Positions 18,219-24,653 of a DNA stretch of 26,965 nucleotides are shown one piece after another. A model generated the notes under the pieces. The model was not told where the DNA came from and did not search any database. It saw nothing but the letters and a program-made list of their open reading frames with translations. Source of the DNA: a virus; the IMG/VR virus record IMGVR_UViG_3300025151_000240, positions 1 through 26,965 of that record; one strand, given 5' to 3'. How positions within the stretch are numbered: position 1 is the stretch's first letter; each line of letters starts with the position of its first letter. The position numbers and the translations under genes were made by a program.

Positions 18219-19402
18219 TATTCAATAAATACTTTTTTAGATTTTATAGTAGAGTTCTTTTTTAACGGGTTTACTTTAGGTAACAGGTTTTTAGAAATAC
18301 TGTTCTCTAAAATTTTACCATAAGCGTTTAAGTTAAGTATAAACTTACCGTCTACTGTTTTTGCTTTAGCTAATTCTTTTCCTAAGGTTTTTATTAGTGT
18401 TAATAAATCGTGAAGTAAAATTTCAAGCTGGTCACCTAATACTGCAGGTTGTGGTAATCTATCTCCTGTATCTCTATCTTTAGCTTCATGTCCTAGGTAT
18501 ATCTTTTTAGCATCTAAGCTTATATAGTCTTCTCCGTCTATGTTAATATCTAATCCTGAAGCTCCTATAGATTCTTTTGAAGAAAGTAGAATATCATTAT
18601 CTTTAGCATTAAAGAACAGTCTGTCAGAATTAAGAATAATTTGAGAACCTTTAAATGATTTAGCGTTAGTATTTTTGTCTACAGCTGATAGGTTTTTTAT
18701 TCTAGCTTCTTCTAGAGGTATACTATGATCAGAAGTAATATATATAGATGAATTATCTTTATTTATATCTTCATATGTCGGTAGATCGTTATCACCTGTA
18801 AATTCTCTTCCGTTACTTATTATAGTATATGGTTTACCTTCGTTATCATTATCCGTAATAATGTTTTTACTTCCTTTATAGCCTCCTAATCTAATTGAAT
18901 TACCGAATCTTCCCTGTATTATATGGTCTCCGTGATTAGGATAAAGTGTATTGACATTAGCAAGTTCTTTAACTTCGTATCCAAGATCGGTTTCAGGAAC
19001 ATTTTTACCATCTCCTTTCATAGCAGCATTATGAGAAGCTGCATTCCAGATGGATATAACGCTTGAATAGTACATCTTATAGTCACTATCGCTTCTATCT
19101 GAGAGGTCGTTAGGACCGGGGCTGAGTACTACTATTTCGTTTTTAAGAGGATATGTTCTAGTTGTACTATCTAGAGGATATGCAAAACTTAAAAAGTTTT
19201 TATCGTCTATAAAATAGTCTTCGTTAAATAGGTGGTATCTTATAGCTCCTATAGCATAACCAGAAAGTTCGAAATCTGGGTGTTTATCGTCTAGTATTAT
19301 ATCGTATACTCTACCTAGTTTAGGTTTTGACGCTTTAACAGAGTTAAACGAATCAGTTTGTTTAGCGTTATTAAATCCTAGCCCTATATTATATCTGCTC
19401 AT
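18218..19402 (-). CDS. Baseplate hub/spike protein, gp5-like, without an evident lysozyme domain
   Basis: A 394-residue protein. Residues ~28-125 look like the gp5/VgrG N-terminal OB region (LGRVYDIILDDKHPDF, then YPLKNEIVVLSPGPND). Residues 160-180 contain HIIQGRFGNSIRLGGYKGSK, a pattern typical of phage hub proteins. After ~240 comes repetitive strand-rich sequence (SQIILNSDRLFFNAKDND, ILLSSKESI, EDYISLDAKKIYLG) fitting the beta-helical spike. The end is helical (LHDLLTLIKTLGKELAKA). T4 gp5 is 575 residues because it includes a lysozyme domain; none is evident here. It overlaps the upstream gene by 14 bases. Confidence 0.85.
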   Translation of the reverse strand: MSRYNIGLGFNNAKQTDSFNSVKASKPKLGRVYDIILDDKHPDFELSGYAIGAIRYHLFNEDYFIDDKNFLSFAYPLDSTTRTYPLKNEIVVLSPGPNDLSDRSDSDYKMYYSSVISIWNAASHNAAMKGDGKNVPETDLGYEVKELANVNTLYPNHGDHIIQGRFGNSIRLGGYKGSKNIITDNDNEGKPYTIISNGREFTGDNDLPTYEDINKDNSSIYITSDHSIPLEEARIKNLSAVDKNTNAKSFKGSQIILNSDRLFFNAKDNDILLSSKESIGASGLDINIDGEDYISLDAKKIYLGHEAKDRDTGDRLPQPAVLGDQLEILLHDLLTLIKTLGKELAKAKTVDGKFILNLNAYGKILENSISKNLLPKVNPLKKNSTIKSKKVFIE

Positions 19403-19760
19403 TATCTTGTTCGGGTTTCTCTACTTCTTCTACTTCAGCTTCTAAAGCTTCTTGCTCTTCTAATAAATCTTGTAAATCAGAGAAATCGAATTCATCTGTA
19501 TCTCCTTTAGCAGCAGCTGTTTCTATACGCTGTATCACTGTCGCTAACTTAATCAAATGTTCATCATTCTTAACTCCTATCTCCATATATTCTTTTATCA
19601 TAGGAACTATAAGAGTAGCGTCTCCTATGTTTTCTATAAGAGGTTTTAACTCTCCGATTAAGCCTTTTACTTGACCTTTAGTTTCTTTAGAATTGTCGTA
19701 GATTTCACCGAAAAGATCAGATAGAGTTTTTCCTTTAAATATTTCTTTATCTAAGCTCAT
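19389..19760 (-). CDS. Small acidic helical protein, unknown
   Basis: A 123-residue protein. It has a helical body (GQVKGLIGELKPLIENIG, then IVPMIKEYMEIGVKNDEHLI) and a very acidic tail (EEQEALEAEVEEVEKPEQDN). It lies between the sigma-factor gene and the hub gene, 23 bases after the former. An acidic tail of this kind could act in assembly or in protein-protein contacts. No family recognised. Confidence 0.78.
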   Translation of the reverse strand: MSLDKEIFKGKTLSDLFGEIYDNSKETKGQVKGLIGELKPLIENIGDATLIVPMIKEYMEIGVKNDEHLIKLATVIQRIETAAAKGDTDEFDFSDLQDLLEEQEALEAEVEEVEKPEQDNEQI

Positions 19761-19783
19761 AGTATTTTATTATAAATATAGCG

Positions 19784-20485
19784 TTAGATACTATTGGTCA
19801 GATAACCTAAATCATATAGTTTTTGATACTTCTTTTTAAAATCTTCTTTAAGTACAGTTACAACCTTGGTGAGCTTAGGGGTATCGCAATCTGTCATCTC
19901 TCTTATATAGATGTATAGAGCTTTCTTTTTAAATATTTCTAGATCGTGTCTCTTTTTAAAAATAGTAAGAACGGCATCAGCAATTTTTTTATCTTCATGT
20001 TTTATAAATAATTCATCTAACTGTTCATACATTGAATCTACCCATTCATCTAAGAATTTAGATAACGTTTTTGAAGAAGGTACGTCCATATTTAAGTTAT
20101 CTTCGTAAGATTCTTCTATATCTTGAAAGTTTCCTATCTTTTTTAACTTTTTATAGTTTTTATTATTGTAATTTATCAACCACCTTTTAACTATAGTACC
20201 GAAATACGAGTATGCTTTAGCTCCATTAGTAGGATCAAACTTCATAATCTTCTCTTCTAGTAAAACAGATACCAGTTCATGTTTAAGATCTTCTATTTTA
20301 TCGACATCTGTATAGTAGAACTTAAAGGTATGTATAATATTTTCTGAAAGTTTATAAAAAGGGAGGTAAATGTGTTCAGTAAAGATTTTATTTCTATAAT
20401 CTTGGTCTGTAGAGTTATTGTATTTTACTATGTATTCTTCTGTTTCTTTTGTAAAATAATTAGCTTTCGCTCGTTTCCTTGCCAT
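19784..20485 (-). CDS. Late-transcription sigma factor, gp55-like
   Basis: A 233-residue protein. The region KIMKFDPTNGAKAYSYFGTI (about 79-98), followed by VKRWLINYNNKNYKK, is a sigma-70 region-2 motif of the type found in T4 gp55 and relatives, which recognise TATAAATA late promoters with the sliding clamp gp45. Upstream, residues 30-75 are helical and consistent with the rest of region 2. There is no region 4, as in gp55 (185 residues in T4). It overlaps the preceding membrane-protein gene by 26 bases. It should direct host RNA polymerase to late genes such as this operon. A gp45-binding C-terminal motif is not obvious. Confidence 0.85.
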   Translation of the reverse strand: MARKRAKANYFTKETEEYIVKYNNSTDQDYRNKIFTEHIYLPFYKLSENIIHTFKFYYTDVDKIEDLKHELVSVLLEEKIMKFDPTNGAKAYSYFGTIVKRWLINYNNKNYKKLKKIGNFQDIEESYEDNLNMDVPSSKTLSKFLDEWVDSMYEQLDELFIKHEDKKIADAVLTIFKKRHDLEIFKKKALYIYIREMTDCDTPKLTKVVTVLKEDFKKKYQKLYDLGYLTNSI

Positions 20486-20780
20486 AATTTTGGGGAAGCA
20501 TATAGTCGTTCAGTTGCTCCTGTACTGCTTTCATTTGGTTAAAAAATTCACCAACTTCATCATCTGACTGAAAGACCCCATTTTCATCAAGTGTTTGTAA
20601 GTGTCGTTTTGATTCTCCTACGATATTTGAGATATTTTGTAGATATTTCACTTGATCTTGTGTGACATCTTCGTATCTCTCTACTTTTACTAGTAGGTTT
20701 CTAATAATATAAGCAGAAGTTACCAATAAGGCAACTAATATACCAAGGATTATGTAAAATAATGTAGGATTAAGTTCCAT
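20460..20780 (-). CDS. Small membrane-anchored helical protein
   Basis: A 106-residue protein with one N-terminal transmembrane helix (FYIILGILVALLVTSAYII, residues 8-26). A basic RNLLVKVERYED stop-transfer segment follows, then a helical cytoplasmic part (QDQVKYLQNISNIVGESK ... EFFNQMKAVQEQLNDYM). It lies 1 base after the HD gene and overlaps the sigma gene by 26 bases. The topology is clear; the function is not known to me. Confidence 0.8.
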   Translation of the reverse strand: MELNPTLFYIILGILVALLVTSAYIIRNLLVKVERYEDVTQDQVKYLQNISNIVGESKRHLQTLDENGVFQSDDEVGEFFNQMKAVQEQLNDYMLPQNYGKETSES

Positions 20781-21515
20781 TTATAAGTTTTTTAGCATAT
20801 TTTGTAGGCCTGGAGAGGAATTTACTCGTCTTCCTGTAGAGGCTTGTGTTTTCTTGACTTTTTGAGTAGCACCACCAGTAGATTTTAGCCAAATATCGTA
20901 TTCTACCTTAGAAGCCATGAAATCTGCCATGTGTAGTACGTATACTATGTTAGTTTTCATCCTAGAGTTAGGGTTATGACTGTAGAAGTACGCTTCATTT
21001 GCTTTATCGAACACTCCATCATGTAGTCTGATACCTAAAAACTCGTTATGACTAACTTTAATACCAAATTTCTGTAAGATATACAAAGATCTATCTGGAA
21101 TAAGCATAAAAGGTAAGTCCGGATTAAAGTTATACATCTCATGTAGCTTATCCTGCCTCCATTTATCAGTCTGAGGTATATAGTTATGTGTATCTCCATC
21201 ACCTAGCTTACCTAGATCATGAAATATAGCAGCAAAAACTAGTTCTTCATCGGTGAAATCTATAGTTCCACCCATTTCCTCGTATAATCTCTTGGATTTT
21301 ATGGCATATTCTACTACTCTATTAACGTGATCTACATATCCACCGGGTATAGCATTATGATGCCATGTTTTAGAACTAGCAGGTGCCATAATATACGTTT
21401 CACCTATATGTTCTATTAACTTTTTTACCTTATCCTTACGATCACCTATGTAAGTATCTACTATTTTAAGATGTTTCTCGTAATTTGAATGGATTTTCTC
21501 CGCTGTTAATGTCAT
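20781..21515 (-). CDS. HD-domain metal-dependent phosphohydrolase
   Basis: A 244-residue protein with HD-superfamily ligands in order: WHHNAIPGGYVDHVNRVVEY with H63, IFHDLGK with H99-D100, RLHDG with H165-D166, and HMADFMAS with D198. These coordinate one or two metal ions for phosphate-ester hydrolysis. The substrate cannot be read from sequence; relatives act on nucleotides, cyclic dinucleotides and RNA 2',3'-phosphates. It is the first gene of the late operon and directly follows the two TATAAATA boxes. A C-terminal basic tail (KVKKTQASTGRRVNS) may bind nucleic acid (inference). Confidence 0.88.
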   Translation of the reverse strand: MTLTAEKIHSNYEKHLKIVDTYIGDRKDKVKKLIEHIGETYIMAPASSKTWHHNAIPGGYVDHVNRVVEYAIKSKRLYEEMGGTIDFTDEELVFAAIFHDLGKLGDGDTHNYIPQTDKWRQDKLHEMYNFNPDLPFMLIPDRSLYILQKFGIKVSHNEFLGIRLHDGVFDKANEAYFYSHNPNSRMKTNIVYVLHMADFMASKVEYDIWLKSTGGATQKVKKTQASTGRRVNSSPGLQNMLKNL

Positions 21516-21544
21516 ATTAGATTAATTACTATAATTATTATATT

Positions 21545-21570
21545 TATTTATATATCTTTATATATTTATA
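21545..21570 (-). promoter_or_regulatory. Two candidate T4-type late promoters (TATAAATA)
   Basis: On the minus strand TATAAATA occurs at 21552-21545 and again at 21570-21563, 30 and 48 bases before the ATG of the HD gene. This octamer is the T4 late promoter recognised by gp55, and a gp55-like gene is third from here in the same operon. The region is nearly all A/T, so chance matches are possible; placement just before a long leaderless operon is what supports the call. Confidence 0.55.
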
Positions 21571-21633
21571 TATACCTTATTATTAAATATTTTAATATAT
21601 AATTAAGATAATGTTTTTAAAGCAGAAAAGCAA

Positions 21634-22137
21634 CTATTTCAATGTAATTTTTTGAAAATATTTTTTCCTCTTAGTATATTTTCCTGCTTCCCACCATATA
21701 TCAACCTGTAAATTAAGAGTTTTACCTGATAATTCTGGTCTGACTCCTATAATTTGTGAAATAATTACCTTATCTCCAACTAAACTACCAAAAGTCTCCC
21801 TATCTGCTGAGTTTATTTCATCAAAACTATAGGAATTACGTACAAAATACGTAAGATCCCCTGACCAATATCCTGAAACTGCCGGTATTCCGTTATATCT
21901 CCATTGAGGGGACGTGGGAGTAGCGTGTACTTCTATTGTAAAGTATTGAATTTTAGGGTTATTCTCATCTATATCGAATGTAAACGTGTTATTTTCTACT
22001 ATAGGTTTAATAATAGCAGTGCAATCTCCACCTAAACAAGTGGGTTCGGCGAGGGGTTCGGGGGAGCATGATAGGAATAGTGCGAAGCCCGCCGCGCAAA
22101 ACGCGCGAAGTTGCCACGAAAATTTTTTACTTATCAT
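21634..22137 (-). CDS. Predicted lipoprotein
   Basis: A 167-residue protein. The N-terminus has a basic start (MISKKFSWQLR), a hydrophobic core (AFCAAGFALFLS) and a Cys at 24 followed by SPEPLAEP, i.e. a lipoprotein signal with a relaxed lipobox as in Bacteroidota. The mature part is beta-rich and contains CLGGDC, possibly a disulfide pair. It should be exported and lipid-anchored; an effect on superinfection is possible but unproven. Its ATG overlaps the end of the T5orf172-domain gene by 11 bases. The signal-peptide DNA is strikingly G+C rich against its surroundings, with a perfect CGCGC/GCGCG hairpin at 22093-22107. Confidence 0.8.
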   Translation of the reverse strand: MISKKFSWQLRAFCAAGFALFLSCSPEPLAEPTCLGGDCTAIIKPIVENNTFTFDIDENNPKIQYFTIEVHATPTSPQWRYNGIPAVSGYWSGDLTYFVRNSYSFDEINSADRETFGSLVGDKVIISQIIGVRPELSGKTLNLQVDIWWEAGKYTKRKKYFQKITLK

Positions 22138-22621
22138 TTTTACCAGTATAACGTTCTCCTAATCTTTCGATTACAGCTTTCGCTTCATCTACAGTCATTC
22201 TAAAGAATTCCCTTTTATTGTTAACTCTAAAGGATTCACAGTATCTATGAACTTCTTGTTCTAATTCGATACCATTGTAACAACCAAAAGCCCAAGCTAC
22301 CTCGAAGTCTTGTGCGACTCCGGTAGAGGCATTTATCTGCTTTACTCTCTTAGACGGAGCATTCTTAGTATAACCTATCTTAACCATACCGGGTATAGTA
22401 GGATTGGTAAGTACATATACATATTGTTTAGACGTATCTGGTGTATATGTGAGTCTATTAGAACGTGCCGTATAGTATGTAACGTCTTCCCAACCATCTT
22501 CTGCGGTATATCTCTCTGATGTACTGGGAGTAATAGTAAAGTATTTAACAGGCGAGTCTGTGAAGTCCTCAGTGGCTTTGATTAAACCTTCTGCTTTTTC
22601 TTTTGATATTCTTTGTATCAT
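22127..22621 (-). CDS. T5orf172-domain protein (GIY-YIG superfamily)
   Basis: A 164-residue protein. After ~65 variable residues comes QYVYVLTNPTIPGMVKIGYT (66-85), then KRVKQINASTGV with R92, then ELEQEVHRYCESFRV with H125, then REFFRMTVDEA with E138. This order (YVYxxxN, KIGxT, R, H, E-FF) is the T5orf172 / MUG113 pattern, a GIY-YIG-related nuclease fold found in phages and often attached to DNA-binding or KilA-type domains. DNA cleavage is likely but not shown. It is expressed from the repeated promoter cassette just upstream and is coupled to the lipoprotein gene. Confidence 0.85.
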   Translation of the reverse strand: MIQRISKEKAEGLIKATEDFTDSPVKYFTITPSTSERYTAEDGWEDVTYYTARSNRLTYTPDTSKQYVYVLTNPTIPGMVKIGYTKNAPSKRVKQINASTGVAQDFEVAWAFGCYNGIELEQEVHRYCESFRVNNKREFFRMTVDEAKAVIERLGERYTGKNDK

Positions 22622-22623
22622 AT

Positions 22624-22677
22624 ATATAACCTTTATTTATACCTTAATGTACGAATATTATCTCATATAAGCAACTT
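22624..22677 (-). promoter_or_regulatory. Repeated promoter-leader cassette, copy P3
   Basis: On the minus strand TTG (22674-22672) is followed after exactly 20 bases by TACATT (22651-22646). An A/T leader containing AATAAAGGTT then ends just before the T5orf172 ATG. The spacing and the GAGATA block between the boxes match the three other copies. A TATAAATA at 22641-22634 lies within the leader, too close to the ATG to be a convincing late promoter. Confidence 0.7.
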
Positions 22678-23115
22678 TTTCTTAGGTAATTGTCTATAAG
22701 CTTCACTATATAAGGTATCAATTGTGTTTTTAACTACTAAACACTTTTCATACATTTCATATTTTTCAAAAAATATTCTTAAATCATCTAACTTCTTTAC
22801 TATATTAGGCAAATCATAAGATTCTCCTATAACATATTTAATAGCCTTTATATCATCTACTACTAATCTATCTAGATAAAAGTATAATTTAGTAAAATAT
22901 TTTAATTTTACATCTTCTCTAACATTTTTATAATTATCTGGATAGTTTTTCATATATAACATATCCATAATAGCATAATTATCTATACCTCTGGCGACCA
23001 TATTAAGAATTACATACGGATTACTAAGAGCACTATCTACTCCATGCTCTTTATATACTTCTTCATCTCCTTGTTCAAAGAGAGAAAACAACGTATGTGG
23101 ATCTAATTTATTCAT
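22663..23115 (-). CDS. Unknown 150-residue helical protein
   Basis: A protein with no recognised motif. It is rich in Lys, Tyr, Leu and Asp, and is likely all helical (for example LKYFTKLYFYLDRLVVDDIK and KKLDDLRIFFEKYEMYEKC). It ends with a basic KKKLL tail. The start ATG is at 23115 on the minus strand, divergent from the plus-strand pair. The 41-base gap to the T5orf172 gene contains promoter cassette P3, so it is transcribed separately from that gene. Codon use is typical of the window. Confidence 0.8.
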   Translation of the reverse strand: MNKLDPHTLFSLFEQGDEEVYKEHGVDSALSNPYVILNMVARGIDNYAIMDMLYMKNYPDNYKNVREDVKLKYFTKLYFYLDRLVVDDIKAIKYVIGESYDLPNIVKKLDDLRIFFEKYEMYEKCLVVKNTIDTLYSEAYRQLPKKKLLI

Positions 23116-23135
23116 TTTATATAAATAGTTACTAA

Positions 23136-23192
23136 AATAGTTGTTATTCCGATATATTATTCATATATTGTATGTATATAAAAATAAAGGTT
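23136..23192 (+). promoter_or_regulatory. Repeated promoter-leader cassette, copy P4 (plus strand)
   Basis: TTG at 23141-23143 and TATATT at 23164-23169 are separated by 20 bases. The GATATATTATTCAT block lies between them, and a leader ending in AATAAAGGTT sits directly before the ATG at 23193. This is the same architecture as the minus-strand copies P1-P3, here in the opposite orientation and driving the 50-residue gene and the oxygenase. A TATAAATA box at 23120-23127 on the same strand could add late expression. Confidence 0.7.
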
Positions 23193-23345
23193 ATGGATTT
23201 TAGTATTACATTTTTAGGAGACGGGTTTTTAATAGGATTTACATTCTTTGCAAAAGACGATAGAATAGAAGCATTCGAAGATGAAGACTGGACTGAGTTA
23301 AATTTATACTTAGGAATAGCTAAACTAACTTGGAGGTGGTTCTAG
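23193..23345 (+). CDS. 50-residue protein ahead of the oxygenase
   Basis: The frame ATG 23193 to TAG 23343-23345 encodes 50 residues, MDFSITFLGDGFLIGFTFFA and onward, ending KLTWRWF. The first 20 residues are hydrophobic and aromatic but contain an Asp and Gly, so a membrane helix is possible, not certain. The rest is acidic (DRIEAFEDEDW). The ATG is preceded by AATAAAGGTT from cassette P4, which is strong evidence that it is translated. Its end overlaps the start of the oxygenase. No family recognised. Confidence 0.75.
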   Translation: MDFSITFLGDGFLIGFTFFAKDDRIEAFEDEDWTELNLYLGIAKLTWRWF

Positions 23346-23791
23346 ATTATCAAATATATAGAGGGTATGTACCTGAGGATAAGTGTGATTACATAGTTGA
23401 GAACTATATTAATCATTCTAAATGGAGTAAGAATGCCCATAATATTCAAAAGGGTTCCTTATATACGGAAATTTTGGAAATTTTTTCTCCCTTGATTCCG
23501 TATAAGTTTATTGAAAATCGTATTCACATAACGAAGTATAGCCCTGGTAAATACTTAAGGGATCATTTAGACGGTTATTCAACTTTAACCACAGTGTGTG
23601 ATATCAGTGATGGCTATATAGGAGGACGTTTTATCTTTAATAGAGACACCTATGTTAAGTTAAATAAAGGTGATGTACTAGTTTTTGATGGTTCTCAATT
23701 AATACACGGTGTAGAAAAAGTAACAGAAGGCACTAGACTATCTTTGAATATATGGACGTTACCAATAGAGAAACCTTCTAAGTTATTATAA
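23330..23791 (+). CDS. 2-oxoglutarate/Fe(II)-dependent oxygenase, prolyl-hydroxylase type
   Basis: A ~153-residue protein with a complete double-stranded beta-helix signature. HLD at residues 79-81 supplies the H-x-D iron ligands, and H126 in LIHGVEK supplies the distal His. R136 in TEGTRLSLNIWT is the 2-oxoglutarate-binding Arg. IGGRFIF (97-103) and GDVLVFDG are also typical. It should hydroxylate a protein, nucleotide or small molecule; such enzymes are frequent in marine T4-like phages. The frame has no ATG near its start. TTG at 23330 and GTG at 23336 are the candidates; GTG overlaps the preceding gene's stop region and favours coupled reinitiation. The exact start is therefore uncertain by a few codons. 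Confidence 0.9.
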   Translation: MEVVLDYQIYRGYVPEDKCDYIVENYINHSKWSKNAHNIQKGSLYTEILEIFSPLIPYKFIENRIHITKYSPGKYLRDHLDGYSTLTTVCDISDGYIGGRFIFNRDTYVKLNKGDVLVFDGSQLIHGVEKVTEGTRLSLNIWTLPIEKPSKLL

Positions 23792-23937
23792 CAATATATA
23801 AATATATATTACTATACATTGAAATCTAGCAGAATTATGAAAATAGGTTTAGGCAAAATCACGCATATAACCAACCGATAAGGGAACTATACTGTCACTG
23901 TTATATCAAGGTGAGAGCAGCCTACCGGCCGATTGCG
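23792..23937 (+). ncRNA. Gene-free patch between convergent genes, candidate phage RNA
   Basis: This 146-base stretch separates two convergent stop codons. It begins with a plus-strand TATAAATA box (23797-23804). From about 23820 the base composition shifts to a higher G+C content unlike the flanks, with GCC-TACC-GGC able to form a small tetraloop hairpin nested in GCA/TGC, and a weak palindrome TATACTGTCACTGTTATA. A 14-codon frame (MKIGLGKITHITNR) starts at 23837. A non-coding RNA, a bidirectional terminator with spacer, or a decayed gene are all possible. No known RNA family was recognised. Confidence 0.3.
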
Positions 23938-24132
23938 TTAGGATTTCTTGGAGAAGAAAATAATTAGGAGTAAGCCTAATAGAGAGGAAGCTATAGTAGG
24001 TATAGGGTTAGTAATAGCGAAGTGTAGCCCTAGTACTGCTACATCTATAATAACACCCAGTACATATACTCCTATTATAAGTACCGCTATAGAGGCTATT
24101 GTATATAATATATCTTTTCTATTAAGCCTCAT
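23938..24132 (-). CDS. Small two-helix membrane protein
   Basis: A 64-residue protein with two predicted transmembrane helices: YTIASIAVLIIGVYVLGVII (about 10-29) and a Gly/Leu-rich second one (TIASSLLGLLLIIFF, about 46-60). It is bracketed by a basic start (MRLNRK) and a basic end (SKKS). Its ATG lies inside the end of the upstream gene (11-base overlap), so the two are probably co-translated. Small membrane proteins of this type often sit in early accessory regions; function unknown. Confidence 0.7.
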   Translation of the reverse strand: MRLNRKDILYTIASIAVLIIGVYVLGVIIDVAVLGLHFAITNPIPTIASSLLGLLLIIFFSKKS

Positions 24133-24319
24133 ATATAGATATTATATTATCATACTGAGCTTTAGTCTTTATTCTATGCTCTTTCTTTAACACCTGAGGA
24201 TTATAATGCCACTCTATACATTGCAATTGATGTAGGAAGGACATCTTATTGATAACCTTTGAGGGTATAAACTCTGTCATTTGTACGTTTAAATCGTTAA
24301 CTATGTCTATTGTATTCAT
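24122..24319 (-). CDS. Small unknown protein behind promoter cassette P2
   Basis: A 65-residue protein starting MNTIDIVNDLNVQMTEF and ending YDNIISIYEA. It has mixed charge, with one Cys and a HWHYNP-like middle (CIEWHYNPQVLKKEHR). No family recognised. The best evidence for reality is the promoter cassette P2 ending just before its ATG and the overlap with the membrane-protein gene downstream. Confidence 0.72.
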   Translation of the reverse strand: MNTIDIVNDLNVQMTEFIPSKVINKMSFLHQLQCIEWHYNPQVLKKEHRIKTKAQYDNIISIYEA

Positions 24320-24321
24320 AT

Positions 24322-24378
24322 CTATAACCGTTTAATTTACCTTAATATATGAAGAATATCTCGAATAGGCAAGCTTTT
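24322..24378 (-). promoter_or_regulatory. Repeated promoter-leader cassette, copy P2
   Basis: On the minus strand TTG (24372-24370) and TATATT (24349-24344) are 20 bases apart with GAGATATTCTTCA between them. A leader with ACGGTT in place of AAAGGTT leads to the ATG at 24319. It is the most diverged of the four copies at the ribosome-binding part. It overlaps the 3' end of the candidate 41-residue gene at 24332-24457. Confidence 0.65.
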
Positions 24379-24457
24379 TAACGGTTATTTCCGGTGCTAT
24401 ATAGAAAAAAACGAATAGGGACACACACGCCTCTATGATAACTTCTATGTTTCCCAT
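24332..24457 (-). CDS. Candidate 41-residue membrane peptide
   Basis: The frame from ATG 24457-24455 to TAA at 24334-24332 encodes MGNIEVIIEACVSLFVFFYI and 21 further residues ending IKVN. Residues ~5-21 could be one membrane helix, followed by a basic KKLAYSRYSSY tail. An AGAGAGATAG stretch upstream is a weak ribosome site. Against it, the last third coincides with promoter cassette P2, which constrains the same bases for another reason. Treat as possible. Confidence 0.3.
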   Translation of the reverse strand: MGNIEVIIEACVSLFVFFYIAPEITVKKLAYSRYSSYIKVN

Positions 24458-24653
24458 ACATTATCTATCTCTCTTTCTATACATCATATATGTTTATATA
24501 ACTATATCTTTATATCATTATATACTTATATGTTCTCTTCTATACTTATGTCTTATTAGAGGATAGTCTCCCTTTATCTACCTATATTAGCTTATATCTC
24601 CTTATAGATCTATATGGTAAGGTATCTATGTGTAGCCTCAGCCTTACACTACC
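24458..24653. other. Low-complexity TAT/CTAT-rich spacer
   Basis: 196 bases of irregular TATA, CTAT and CTCT runs with no frame of note on either strand. At its right edge, 5 bases after the stop of the 71-residue gene (minus strand), a hairpin GTGTA(24630-24634)/TACAC(24645-24649) has a perfect 5-base stem. It lacks a T-tract, so it is only a weak terminator candidate. Such AT-rich low-complexity DNA can also be an unwinding site, for which there is no other evidence here. Confidence 0.4.

Noticed and set aside
23816-23937. Hammerhead, twister or group I intron ribozyme in the gene-free patch
   Set aside because: The conserved cores of these families (for example CUGAUGA...GAAA) are not present on either strand.
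23948-24190. 80-residue plus-strand frame opposite the two-helix membrane protein
   Set aside because: Complement of two overlapping minus-strand genes; the minus strand has the promoter cassette and sensible membrane topology.
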